Source: Acanthochromis polyacanthus (taxonomy: Eukaryota > Chordata > Actinopteri > Pomacentridae). From it: 64,000 bases of DNA. The notes beneath the pieces are model-generated. The model did no database searches. It was given only the letters and a program-made list of their open reading frames with translations, and was not told the DNA's origin. Positions 1 through 12,500 of the stretch are shown piece by piece. Position 1 is the first letter of the stretch. Every line of letters begins with the position of its first letter. Position numbers and translations under genes: made by a program. The DNA lies in assembly GCF_021347895.1 (NCBI RefSeq), contig NC_067120.1, forward strand, positions 15,423,361 to 15,487,360, written 5' to 3'.

Positions 1-1113
1 TTTGCACGTCACCGCCTTATCTGACAACACCTAACCACACTGATTGTTCCTGCAACAAGGGGTAGTGTGGATGCTGTTGCTGCATTTCTAAGCATATTGT
101 TCGCTACAAGTTTTTTTTTCTCTTTACACGAGATTGCATGCTTGATGGTGTTTTAAATAGTGACTATGTATGCTTCATTTAAAATAATGTCTGACAGTAT
201 AGCATTTAATTCAAACATCGACTCCTTATAAGTTATTGGTTTGTACCACATGCATGAATAGGCAATGCAATGCAATATGCGAGCTTCACAAATACAGTTC
301 ATCATTCTTGAACACATCTGACATGGACCTTAATAGTGCAAAACATGTTCGCATTAGCTGTTTTTGCTTTTGTGTTTGCTCCAATTCATCTCTTTTACTC
401 AGAGAATATATGTTTGTGGTTTGTGTAGAAACACACCTTTGCTTCAACTTCAGTTCCAAGCAAAGTCCTGCAGAAAGCTAAAATGTGGCAGTCATTGTTC
501 AAAATGTTTCTGTTGCAGGGGCGGATCCAGATTAATTTTAGTGAGGGGGGTGTACAACAGATATTTTGCAGGGCCACCGAAAACTTGTAAGAAAAAATGA
601 AAGCTGCAACCGACCTCTCACTTTTACAAAGTATTTTTCGTGTTTTTTTTTTGGCTCTTTAATCCAATAGGGAAGCTGTATATGACTTTTTCATTTTGGA
701 CTGTTAACATTCAAATTATGATGGACTTGTTTCCTTGTTTATTTGAATTACTGTATTTGAATGATCTGTATTTGAATTACAGCATCATTAGCTGCCACAT
801 CTGTCTGTTATGTAAACTGGTAAGCTCAACGTCAGTATCCTGAGGGCAATTAAGTGACAAATATTGTGCAAGAACAGCACGATATACAACCCTGTCAATT
901 TCCACTTCTTAGAATGTTTACTGACAATTATCACACCTAAAATAAGAAATAATATTCTGTATTTTTAGCAACTAGTTCTCAGCTGTATACCAGAAACATC
1001 ATAGGGTTCTGTATGCTAATCAGTCTAAATCAAAATGAGTACTACCCAATACACAGTCTGTACCTTTGACCTGTGGTAAAATAATCTGAAATGTTCTGTG
1101 CAGTAATGTAAAT

Positions 1114-1303
1114 TTTAAAATACAATAAAATACATTAAGTAGAACTCTATACATTTAATAATAAACTTGAGAACAATAATAAACAGTAGCAATACTTCAT
1201 ATTCTTAAATTGAATACAATAAAATACAATAAGCAGCACTCTATACATTTAACAGTAAACCTGAGAACAATAACAAAGAGTAGCAATATTCCGTATTCTA
1301 AAG
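1114..1303. repeat. Diverged tandem duplication, period about 95 bp
   Basis: Two neighbouring blocks share the same order of words: ACAATAAAATACA, then CTCTATACATTTAA, then GAGAACAATAA, then AGTAGCAATA, then a TATTCT ending. The first runs about 1114-1208 and the second about 1210-1303. They differ by scattered substitutions and small indels, so the duplication is not recent. Confidence 0.7.
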
Positions 1304-2399
1304 TCATTTAATAGTGCACATTTTTACAATGGTGGTTTTACTATGAAACCAGTCTGACATGTTCTTTGTGTGAAAACTCAGAGATTTCAGGTATCAGAAG
1401 GTAGTTTTCAACTTTCTCTGTTAACTTTCTGATTCAACTTTAAACTAAATTCACTTCACTAACCCAGCCCTCTGGACTTCCAGTAAGCTGTGTTCCTATT
1501 GGCTGTCCAGGTGGCTGCTTGGTGTAATCAGGAACACCTGAGCAGCTCAGTGTCTTCCTGCTTTATGGTTGCAGTCAAACATTTTCTCTGCTTCTCTTCA
1601 ATGAACCGGGTTTGGCTCCATTGCTTTAGTTTGTTCTTTAGATGTTGTCTTGCAGCTTCCAGCAGTAAAATCCTCTTTAATGTGTATCTTGGTGTGTTTT
1701 AGGGCTTTGTACTGGATAGTTGTCTTGGTAAATGTGGTTCTTTAGCCACAGTTAGCACATGGTGCTAATTGGTGCAGTGATTAGTGGATTTGGTGCAGCT
1801 GAGTTGTCTTTATCTTGGCTGTAGTGAGTCTTTAGAGGTTTTTGCTCAGACACATTCTGTATTCTTGTTTTTGTAAACAAAAATGACTAGAAGGAAGACG
1901 ACTAGAAGAGCAGGCCTTTGACCAGCATCCCTAAAATTCATGGAGTCAGCTAGAGAGAAATGAAGGGAGGTCAACTTTTATCAGCCTCCATCCAAATGTT
2001 CAACTTGATATCTTTACTTTGAGATTTTTAGCACCACAAACCTTTAGTATCACACTTTATTATCATTTATTAGGAATTTAATGGAATCCACCAGCAGATT
2101 TAGTTTTTGTTGAGAAACTTGATTCTTGTCATCATGGGACTGCAGGATTTAAAACTGCTCCTTCTATTTGACCTCATGTTTATTAGTTTTAGTGGAGAAA
2201 GTTATTTTAATTGTCTATTAGTCTCTAATAAACTAAATAATAAATTAGATTAGTAAAGAGGTTTAAATTTCTTACTTTGTCATATTTTAAATATGACAAA
2301 AAAATATAAAAATAAAGCATCTTGAGACAATTTGACCTGTAACTGGTGTTTTATAAATAAATTGAATTTAAATTGTATGTATCTTGTAATGTTGGAGGA

Positions 2400-2640
2400 A
2401 TTCAGTCATATATATTGGAAAACACATTTTCTTTGTCCATTAATCTGTTGATTGTTTTCTCCAGTAATTCATTTCTTGTTTTGGTTTATTAAATGTCAAA
2501 CCCAAATATATTCAGTTTACCGTCATAAAAGCCAAAACGATTTACATTCATGATGCAGGAATCAGACAGTTTTTCACTTTTTATCTTCGTTTAGTCAGAA
2601 AGATAGTTGATAACGTGTGAACTGTTGCAGCTTGTGGGCC
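2400..2640. repeat. Common fish interspersed repeat (non-autonomous), partial
   Basis: The stretch carries words typical of a very abundant teleost repeat: a CCATTAATCTGTTGATTGTTTTC block, a TTTATTAAATGTCAAA block, a TATATTCAGTTTACCGTCAT block, and an end near GTTGCAGC. Similar text recurs at 36040-36500, 46170-46545, 48040-48360 and 58240-58510. The family assignment is from memory of the consensus, so the edges are approximate. Confidence 0.5.
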
Positions 2641-2779
2641 GTAAAGGTTTTAATCTTTGGGGCCGAGTGTCAGAAAACATTTAGAAACCAACATCATTAA
2701 AGGGAAATCCAACTTTTTCATGACAATGTCTAATTAAAGAACATTTGTAAATGTGTGATATTCATCCTCAGGAGCTTCT

Positions 2780-3340
2780 CTTCACATCATCTTCTACCTG
2801 GACTGGTTTGGTCGGGAGCATGTGCAACAAACATGTGAAAAACTGCACTTTAACATCAATGAAGGACACTGAAGTTTAATCTCTACATAAATGAGACTGA
2901 GTCTGGATGTGCTGCTCTGTCATTAACTCCTAAGTTTAGGGAAAGTTCAAACAGAAGAGGACAGTTCAGATAAGACTTGAGAATGAGCTGATTTTAAACA
3001 AACATCTCAGACTTTATGAGCTTCAGCACCTCTAGCAAGATATTTTAACAATAAGGAACTCAAGAGATCCAGAAGTTGCAGAGAGTTAGCTTTAGCTGAG
3101 CCAAAGAACATGTGGGACGCTAACCTAGCAAACATTTCAGACTTTTCTCTGTGAATTCTGAGAAATAATCTCAGATTTAATGACAGAGCTACACATCTGA
3201 ACTCAGTCTCATTAAAACAGACTCTAATCCAGTCTCATCCATCCATATTAAAGTGCAGTTACTCAAAATGTTTGTTGCATGAGCTCCAACAAAACCTGTC
3301 CAGATAGGCCACTTTGACAAACAAGAAGTGGAAGATTCCA
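2780..3340. repeat. Imperfect inverted-repeat element (MITE-like)
   Basis: An arm at about 2795-2945 is mirrored, as reverse complement, at about 3165-3310. Shared words in the same order are CTGGAC(T/A)GGTTT, GCAACAAACAT, CTGCACTTTAA, ATGAGACTGAGT and GATGTG...GCTCTGTCATTAA. Arms are about 140 bp with moderate divergence, around a centre of about 220 bp. No open frame spans it, so a non-autonomous DNA element is the simplest reading. Family and exact ends are unknown. Confidence 0.6.
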
Positions 3341-3975
3341 AGCAGATTTATAGAAGGGGGAACCGGACTGTACTAAGTGTGGTCGAGTATTGAGGGGTAT
3401 TTTGTGGGTTTTTAAGGCTGATAATAATTATCAGTGAGACATTTGGAGCAGATATTCATTTGCAGTAAATGAAAGTATTTAAAATCTTGGAGTTAAACTT
3501 AGAAGAACACAAACTCTAGATAAAGGTTCAGAGCCAAAGTAGTGCCATTTTTAAAGTTATTTATTTCCATAAATCAGTAAAAACTAAAATACTGATAATC
3601 AGTAAATCAGTCAGCCCACAATTACTACAATTCTACAATTTACGTCTCTTTCCTTTGACTTGTTATTTGTACAATATACGATGTATATGATGGCGTTTTT
3701 TTAACCAAAGGCTATACTATGATGTTTTCTAAGAGACATACTATGCTACTCTGTTTGTTCTGGCCCTGGGTTGCTGCACTCCTCCTCTGTTGTTTTCTAG
3801 ATTGTACTCAGCTGCATGCCTTCGTCCACCCGGCCTACGTTGACTCGTCCCGCCTGCCGTCTCTGGAGCATAAACTGGATTAAAATGGACCAAAGTACCG
3901 TCCAATCACGATGCCAGTCTCTCAAAAGGCTCCTTTATCTGATAGCACTTTTTCTGAGGAGAAGCTGAGCTTCAG

Positions 3976-4344
3976 CATCCATCCATCCATTCTCTATACA
4001 CCGCTTTATCCTCACTAGGGTCGCGGGCGGTGCTGGAGTCTATCCCAGCTGACTGGGGCGAAGGCAGGGGACACCCTGGACAGGTCGCCAGTTTGTCACA
4101 GGGCTACATATACAGACAAACAATCACACTCACATTCACACCTAAGGGCAATTTAGAATTATCAATTAACCTCAGCATATTTTTGGACTGTGGGAGGAAG
4201 CCGGAGTACCTGGAGAAATGCACGCATGCACAGGGAGAACATGCAAACTCCATGCAGAAAGACCCCGGGCTCTGGCCGGGACTCGAACCAGGGATCTTCT
4301 TGCTGTAAGGCAAACATGCTAACCACTACTGCACTGTGCAGCCC
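3976..4344 (-). mobile_element. V-SINE-like tRNA-derived SINE, copy 1
   Basis: Read on the minus strand, the 5' end is tRNA-like: an A-box-like GTGGTTAGC near 4320 and a B box GGTTCGAGTCC near 4285. Next comes a conserved body (CATGGAGTTTGCATGTTCTCC, then the CCTCCCACAGTCC region), and the copy ends in a GGAT-repeat tail at 3976-3990. This head, body and tail order is that of vertebrate V-SINEs. It is nearly full length and shows no obvious target duplication. Confidence 0.75.
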
Positions 4345-6127
4345 AATTGCTAGACCTTTTATTTTATATTTTATTTTTTAATTTAATATTTTTATTTCTT
4401 CTTTATTTCATTTTAAAGTTTGGATATCCTTGAACACTTATTTGAACAGAATATAGATTCTGATATTGTTGTAAAGAATAATGTTGGAGATGTGCACTCA
4501 TGTTGGAATAAATCCTCATTGTGAAGCAACCCTTACTTGCACTGAATTTGAAATACTTTAGAAAAACACACTGAATTACAAGACAAGGCTAGAATTAGAG
4601 ATCCACCACTGGTCTGAACTGTTTGTGTAACCTTTGAATCTGTTGACCAAAGCTGCTTTTGCAGGCCTGTGACATAATACTTTAGTTTTCTATCAACGGT
4701 GTCTTCTCTGGCAGGGCAGGTTGTTGCTATTTAACTGGACAAAGGAGCTTCTGCTAAACTTACTTCCTTAAAGTTCAACACACACAGAGGAAAGCTGTGT
4801 GACCTCAAAGCAGAACATGTTGCTCTTTACATGGTTACATGGCGTGTTCACATATCATGGGCAACACATGGGCAGACGGTTATTTAACTTTCAATAATGA
4901 ATGCATTTTGGTTAAACTATGTGAAATCTTTTTTATCTCAGGCTTTTACTGGTTTACTCAGCGCTTATTACAGTTTTGAATTATTATTTTTTCTGCAACA
5001 CAGATTATTTAAGATTTCAGAAGCAAAAACATAAAAAAAACATTCTGAAGTTGATATCTATCACATGATATATTAGTCAAATATATTCAATTTATAGTAT
5101 TTTTTAACATTATCAACAGATTAAAGTTATAATTTGAAGTACATCATTTGAATTTAGACTAATCATAACTTTATTGCCTTTGTTAAATGATTGAACAGCT
5201 TCTGTAAACAAACTCTTTTTTTCTTCAGCCAGACTCCATGCACTGCTAACTCTCTGGCTCCAGCTAACAGATAAACCTATTGTCATGTCATAGCTCACCT
5301 ACAAGATGAAGATGAACAGAAAAAATAAAATAAAATAAAATAAATTACATGGTGTGCTTTTAGTTCCAATGATTTTTTGAATTTGCCTCACAAGACGACC
5401 TTTGCTTTTCTGATTTTTTGTTTGCATAGTGTTTTACATTCTACACTGTAGATTTTTAAAACAGTTATTTAAAAAAAAAATGACAGCAGTGACAGTAAAA
5501 AGTCATAACTACTGCTATTGCAACTAATATCACAACAACTGCTAGTGTTAGTCATGCTGCCACTGCTAGAGTTGAACACGTCAATCACAATAATGAACAT
5601 AATAAACAAAAACATAAATACATTTTGCGTATCCTCAGTTAAATTCTCCTCTGTGCACAGGACTAGTGGGCAGAAACCAGAGCTTAAATCATCACGCAAT
5701 CTATGAGAATAAGAACAGAGCTTTATAAAGTTTTATTATGATAAGTTGGGGATGGACACGTGACAATTACTTGAGATTTCAAATAATTACACCTGAAAAA
5801 ATATGAAATCATACTATTGCTTTCGCTACATCATTAAAAAACATCCGACATGGAAATTTTACAATGGCTGAGGTAGTCAGGTGGTAATAAAAACTAAATT
5901 AGGGACAACAAAAGTCTAGATAAATACAGCTCTAATGCACAGTAGTGTAGGGCAGTAATTACAGAGAACTATACCATATATATCATATACACAATTAATA
6001 AATTATTAAACAATCCTCATGGATTAAAACTTGAATGAAACAAATCAACATGAATTTAGTCTGCAACGGACAAAAGAATATTGTAACTTCATATTAAGAT
6101 CTTGGTTGATTTTCATTCATTGAAATT
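4345..6127. other. Intergenic, no gene recognised
   Basis: AT-rich DNA between the two SINE copies, with a short AAAAT-type simple repeat at about 5319-5345. No convincing exon. A minus-strand AATAAA-type hexamer (TTTATT on the plus strand at 5732-5737) lies about 800 bases beyond the HAL stop codon and could serve HAL, but nothing here proves use. Confidence 0.4.
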
Positions 6128-6477
6128 CATCCATCCATCCATTCTCTATACACCGCTTTATCCTCACTAGGGTCGCGGGGGGTGCTGGAGTCCATCCCAG
6201 CTGACTCAGGCGAAGGCAGGGGACACCCTGGACAGGTCGCCAGTCTGTCACAGGGCTACATATACAGACAAACAATCACATTCACACCTACGGGCAATTT
6301 AGAATAATCAATTAACCTCAGCATATTTTTGGACTGTAGGAGGAAGCCGGAGTGCCCGGAGAAACCCACGCATGCACAGGGAGAACATGCAAACTCCATG
6401 CAGAAAGATCCCAGGCCCAAGCCGGGATTTGAACCGGGGATCTTCTTGCTGCAAGGTGAAAGTGCTAACCACTACTA
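6128..6477 (-). mobile_element. V-SINE-like tRNA-derived SINE, copy 2, next to the HAL stop codon
   Basis: Same structure as the copy at 3976-4344: GGAT tail at 6128, conserved body, and a minus-strand head with a degraded B box (GGTTCAAATCC near 6430). The last bases of the head are missing. It starts about 57 bases past the HAL stop codon and lies on the HAL sense strand, so it is probably transcribed in the HAL 3' untranslated region. Confidence 0.75.
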
Positions 6478-6533
6478 CTTCAGTTATTTAGTTATTGAAA
6501 ATCAACTAAAAAAAACTTGTTTTGGACAGATTT

Positions 6534-9500
6534 TCACTCATGTCGAACGCGTTTCCTCGGTGACGCTGGAGGATCCAGGGAGAAGGCGGTTGGAGAGATG
6601 GGACGGGACTCGGGAATGTACTCTGTCTGGTACTTGTCAATGTAAGGTCTGGCCACATTCCACACCTGAGTTGAAAATACAAACATGCAACATCCTTTAA
6701 TTTCCAGCACAGTGGAGTTTACATTTAAGTATGTTGCACAGTTACTCTGCGAGTTTCACAACTTGCCTTCTGGTCAAGCAGGAGACGCTGAACAGCCTCA
6801 ATATCCGGAGACATGAATCTGTCTTTGAACCACGGTCTGTTAACAGCAGAGGAGCAGAAATGGAACGTTGGATAAATATTAACTGTCCTGTACATCATTT
6901 CAGTGGATTGAAAGTTGTGTACTTTGGCCACATGTGTTTGACTTACTTGACCACACTGCGCACAAGTTCATAGACCTTCTCCAGCGGAGTGGTGGTATGC
7001 AGCGGGCGGAGGAACTCGATACCCTGACAGGCCGTCAGCAGCTCGATAGCAAGAACTGATCACAGAAAACATTAATGATCTTGTCTTAATTAGGGTTGTC
7101 CTATTTTTTAGGAATTAATTTAGTCACCAAATTATAACATTACACAGTATCTGATGTCACTGGAACCTAACGTAGCACAGTTTTCATCAAAGTAATAGCT
7201 GACAATGATTACGAGACACATTAGACTGGATTATACGATGTGAGGGGCCTGGATTTGGTAGACATGGCACTGAAGAATAAGAAATGATCAAATAACATAT
7301 AGGGCTGCAGAAGAAATCCAGTCATACAAGTTCTAAACAGTATTTTTCTCACACAGAAGTTAGAAACACAAACAAACTGTAATTTTATTGCAACATACTA
7401 TATGTGGATGCATCATGTAAAAATACAGATCGCTTACAGTGTATTCCAACGCTATAAATCTTGCTATGTAATTTCTTGCAAACACTTTTTCAAAAAAAAA
7501 AAGCAAGTTTGGCAACAGAGGAATGGATTTAGTGATATTTGTAACCTGTATTTTTACATTTAACTGTATTCATTTATTAAGCTTAGATTTACAATCATGC
7601 AGATAGTTGCTGATGCAGTTTTGTCCATGGTTAATGTCACCTTCACACAATTTGACCAGTTAGTCTCTTTAAATCTGAGACACTGCTTCCTGTACCTTTT
7701 AAGTTTGCTTTAAAAAAAAAAAGGTGGCTTTTTAGTTCTACCAGTGCACTTTAGCTGGTGTAAAGAGTTTCACTGGAACTTCAGAACACCTCCATCAGAC
7801 AACAATAGAACTAGATTTTTGCCTGACAGTCTCCACAACAGTAAAGTTTATATCAGCAGCAGAAATAATCCACACTTGCTATCTATTTAAAATAACATGT
7901 TACCTTGCTCCACATGCTCTATGACCCTCAAGGCCTTCCTGGCAGCCCAGCCTCCCATAGACACATGGTCCTCTGTAGCAGCACTGGTGGACAAGGAGTC
8001 CACGGAAGATGGATGGCACAAAACTTTATTTTCTGACACTGAACAGAGTAAATGACAAGAAATTAGAGTCAATATTGACAGTCAGATACAGCAATACATA
8101 TAAATACAATGATCTAGTGTAGGTTAACTTTATAACATCATCTTTTCTTTAACCTGAAATTCATACATCTGTCAACACAAATGGACCTTATTCGGCATGA
8201 TTAAATTAATAACATGTAATGCACTTTACTGTACACCAACCTAAGGAAGCCGCAGTGCAGTGGGCAATCATGAAGCCTGAGTTGAGCCCCCCCTCATTGA
8301 CGAGGAAGGCCGGCAGCTCGCTCAGAGAGGGGTTACACAGCCTCTCGATCCTCCTTTCGCTGATAGAAGCCAACTCGTGGACTGCGATGGCTAAAAAGTC
8401 CAGAGCCTATGAGAAAGAAATTGGCAGTGAAAGAGGGGAAAAGTAAAATCGACAACAAATACCAACAAGACGCTTCATTAGTCACAAACCTTAGCGGGGT
8501 ATTCTCCATGGAAATTCCTCCTGAAATGGTCTCGCCTCTTTCTGCGAATACCATCTTGTTCAGATGTTAAGACATAATAAATCACCACAGAATTCCAACA
8601 AGAGTCAATACACAATTTGTGCCTGAACCAATTTCAATTAGGAAACCCAGTTCGGGGAAGGATACGGGGTTGTCAGTGGCGCTGTTGATCTCTGTATTGA
8701 TGATGTTCAGCACAAATTTTATCGTGTCATTGGCAACTCCATGAACCTGCATGCAGAGAGAGAAAATCATGCTCAGAAACAGCTGCATAAAACTCTAACT
8801 GCTTCAGGACTATCAGTCACTATGAGATCTGCCACATGAGAATCCACCACAGAGTTTTCCAAATGGGGATAGTGGGTGCACAAACTGTAAAGTCCTGAGG
8901 GAGGAACTTGTGATTTGGGGATGTATAAATAAACTCGACTTAACTTGAGGTTACCTGAGGACAGCAGCGCATGGTGTAGGCATCCTGGACTCTGTCACAG
9001 AACCTGTGGCTCTCTGGAAAAACCAGACGACGCACATTAAATAGGACTTGTTTAAGGGCGCAGTGCAGGCGTAATGTTACCAGACGCTATACTTTATTAA
9101 TCCCTGTGGGCAAATACAGCCTCTGAATGTGATCCATCCAAACTATTTATGAGTTGAGGGCAACCACAGTGGCGTGCTGCGGCTCTGAAACCAGAGCCTC
9201 AATCAAAGGCAACGGTAGACGTGCTCCTAATATGTTTTGGCTGGAAGGAAAACTAACAAACAGAGAGATAAAATGAAACCTCCACATGCGCCAGATGTGA
9301 TGTGTTTAACAATATGCGCGATTACCCAATAATGTTTCGTTACTCGTCTGCGTTAGAATCTGGGTCGATGGTCTGACCTGCAATTTGTGATGGATGATGA
9401 TCAGAGTCCAGCAGCGAGCGGAAACGTTGGGCCACTTCTATCTGTCCTGGGTGGGGCCGTAGTGAGTGGATGTCTGTGGCAGGAGACCGGAAAATAAGCA

Positions 9501-12500
9501 AGGACGGATGAGATGCAGGGTCTTGTAATTGGAGGTACTGTATACAGTAATTCCACCTGGCTTCTGGATTTTTTTTCACAACTGCTGCTGCTGTCGCTCA
9601 CCGCTGTCAAAGGCCTTGGTGGTTCCCTTCAGCACCTCCAGGGTGAGAGCAGCTATGATATCTGCCTGTCGGGCGATCGCTTGGGCTCGCTCCACGGCCT
9701 CTGCCCCGAGAGAGGTTATCATCTGCGTGCCGTTGATCAAAGCAAGGCCCTGTGTGGGAAATCTAAGCGTGAGAGGAATGTAGGTCCAGAAGCCATTTGG
9801 AGACTAGTCACAGCGAATTGAATGTGATCAAATGCTCAAATACTGCAGTGAAGTAGAATTTTGAGCTGCAAGAAGGACTCAAAAAAATTTTTGGCAACTT
9901 TTTACTACTCCACTACATTTATTTAAATGTTGTAGTTGCTGTGAAGGAAATTAGAATTTTACGTACAAAATATTTGATCTCTTAATAATACATGATGCGT
10001 TATTTTAGCCAACAGTACATTTATTAATCAGAATTTTCTTGATCCAGACCAGCTGCAACATCAAGATGCTGCTCATACTCATTGCATCAATAGCAACAAA
10101 TCTGTATTAAAGAAATTGTTGCCACTCAGTTATCTCTGCAGAATGATTACATTTACTGTTGATAATTTAAGTACAATTTTCAAAGAATACTTAAATGCTT
10201 TTAATTTGACGCTCTTTTCTGAATGCAGTAGTATATTTACAGATTAGTCTGGCTACTTTTACTTTGCTGAAGCATGTGAATATTTATTTTACTCTTTACT
10301 TAGATTTGACCTTAATAAGTGAAAGTAAAAGGAGAGCATTTGGTCGGGAATATTACTTATTTTACTCTATTTTTATACTGCAACTACTCATCCTGTACTT
10401 ATAAAATACAGCCTGTACAGTGCGTTCCCCCCTGAACCCTGGGTCCATTTTTGTCGCACAGACAAATCAAACAAGACAGAATGAGGTGAATTTCACACAT
10501 TACCTCTTTAGGCTTTAGTGTTATTGGCTTTAGTCCATGGGCCTCTAGAACCTGGCCAGGGATGAAAGAAGAAAAAACATGTAAAAAGTCAAAAGGTCAT
10601 CAAAAAGCAAACACGCTTTTCTATTGGACCTTGCGACCTTTTGCTCTTAGATGAAAAAGATAAATTTCCTATAATATTATGCAACGTATTGTTTTACAGC
10701 TACAGAAAAGTCACTGATCTTACATATTTGGCATCTGCCCATCCGCTCTTGGGAGACCACATTTTACCCTCTCCCATCAGCCCCAAGGCCAGGTGAGACA
10801 GGGGTGCCAGGTCCCCACTAGCACCCACTGTTCCCTTCTCTGGGACAAAAGAGAGGCAGGAAGCTGCAAGGGGCAAAGTGAAGTAAACACAAAGATCAGT
10901 CACATGATGGTCACTTTCCCTAGTAGTGACAGTGGAAAAAGTTATCAACACTTGAATGAGGCTGATATCTCACATCAGCTAAGTAAACTCAAGATGACGG
11001 ATCTAGTTGAAGCTCACCATTGAAGGCCTGAATCATGGCATGAAGGGTTTCCAGAGAAATTCCACTGTGCCCTTTGGCCAGGACGTTGATCCTCAGAGCG
11101 AGCAGCATGCGGGTCCTCTCAGGACTCAGCGGGTTTCCCACACCTACACAACACAGCATAACTCTGGTGAAGCTGGTGGAAGTGCAACAGAACCTAAAAT
11201 ACTCAGTCAAGAGCACTGACTCCCTGGAAATGTTAAAATCTGAAAGTGAGCCTGACAAACAGTTTGATTACCCGCTGAGTGTGATCGTACCAAGTTCTCC
11301 TGGAGCTCCCTGCAGAAAGGAAGCGCATAGAAAGGGCTCATTCACTTATATATTACAAAGATAATCAATAGATTGAAAATATGAGCTTTACTTGAGCTTG
11401 CTGACAGGAATGACAGTTCGGGCAAATTTTCCAAAACCTGTTGTGATTCCATAGACAACTGCAGGAACAAGAGAAAAGAGAACTTAGTGCATGGGTTGAT
11501 CCATTTCTGAAATCCTGTAACTGTGCAGTAACTGGTTTACACGGAGCTTAATGCATGGAACAAGTTCTTTTATGAATCTTTACCTTTGTTTTCTTTTACA
11601 ATGGTGTCCAAAAGCTCTCTGGATTGCACAACTTTCCGTTCTGCCTCAGGAGTCAGCTGAAAATGTTGGTAAAGGGAAAGATTAAAGTCAAAGATTACCA
11701 CAGGCCAGACATGACAACAAACACAATTTGTTGATCATTACCTTTATCTTGTAGAGTCCTCTGCCCAAGTTAACCAGATCTGTCGATGACAGGCTGTTGC
11801 CATCCAAAGAAATAAACTGCGCAGAGAGTCGTGTGTTACACAGATATATTTAATACGATATGTTTTTAACTTGAACAGAAAATGCACTTACGTCTCTCGG
11901 TTCTTTGTATGCTGCTGTACTATTTAACATAGTGTAGTTAAGGATAACTTTGAGCAAAATTAGAAGAATTTGCAAAGTTAGTTTTAACATATAACTCAGA
12001 TTCTTGAAATCTTTCAAAGGTCAATTTTGACTCCAACTGAAAACAGCATTAAAGAAAGATTTGGTCTAGACACTACAGTAACACAAAACAAATATTAAAA
12101 ATAGGCCACAAACACATAAGTTAAAGGATACAGATGAGAAACTCCAGGCTCACAGGGGATAAAGTCAGGAGACATGGTATCTCCTTCAATAGCTGAAAGT
12201 ACAGAGCAATAACACACATTTCCTCTTCAGTGAAAATACATGACTACGCACAATTACGCACAGCCTAGCTTCAACTAAAGGTAAAACTCTCTACTGTCCT
12301 CTAAATGTGATGCATATTTCCTATGTTTAGCCACACGTAAGTCATTACCAAGTTCAACAAAGTCATTATCCTCCAGTACATCCTCGATGGCGTCCTCCGC
12401 GTCCAACAAACCCAAACCCTGGCACCTGCGCACAACAAAGCGCGTGTCCTTCACAGCCTTGATGCCGCCGTTGTCTGGTTTGTTCTTCACGTAGCGTTTG

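Larger units (their letters stand above)
1..3975. other. Intergenic, repeat-rich, no gene recognised
   Basis: No open frame here resembles a known protein, and I saw no run of exon-like frames with splice sites. The DNA is AT-rich. It contains a diverged tandem duplication (1114-1303), a copy of a common fish interspersed repeat (about 2400-2640) and an imperfect inverted-repeat element (about 2780-3340). A short stretch at 515-530 reads like one end of a hAT-type element (starts CAGGGGCGGATCC), but no partner end was found. AMDHD1, which lies beyond the HAL 3' end in human, was not seen. Confidence 0.5.

Noticed and set aside
4030..4381. Open frames in the two SINE copies (also 6329-6700)
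   Set aside because: They are translations of V-SINE-like sequence; the second runs by chance into the antisense of the last HAL exon.
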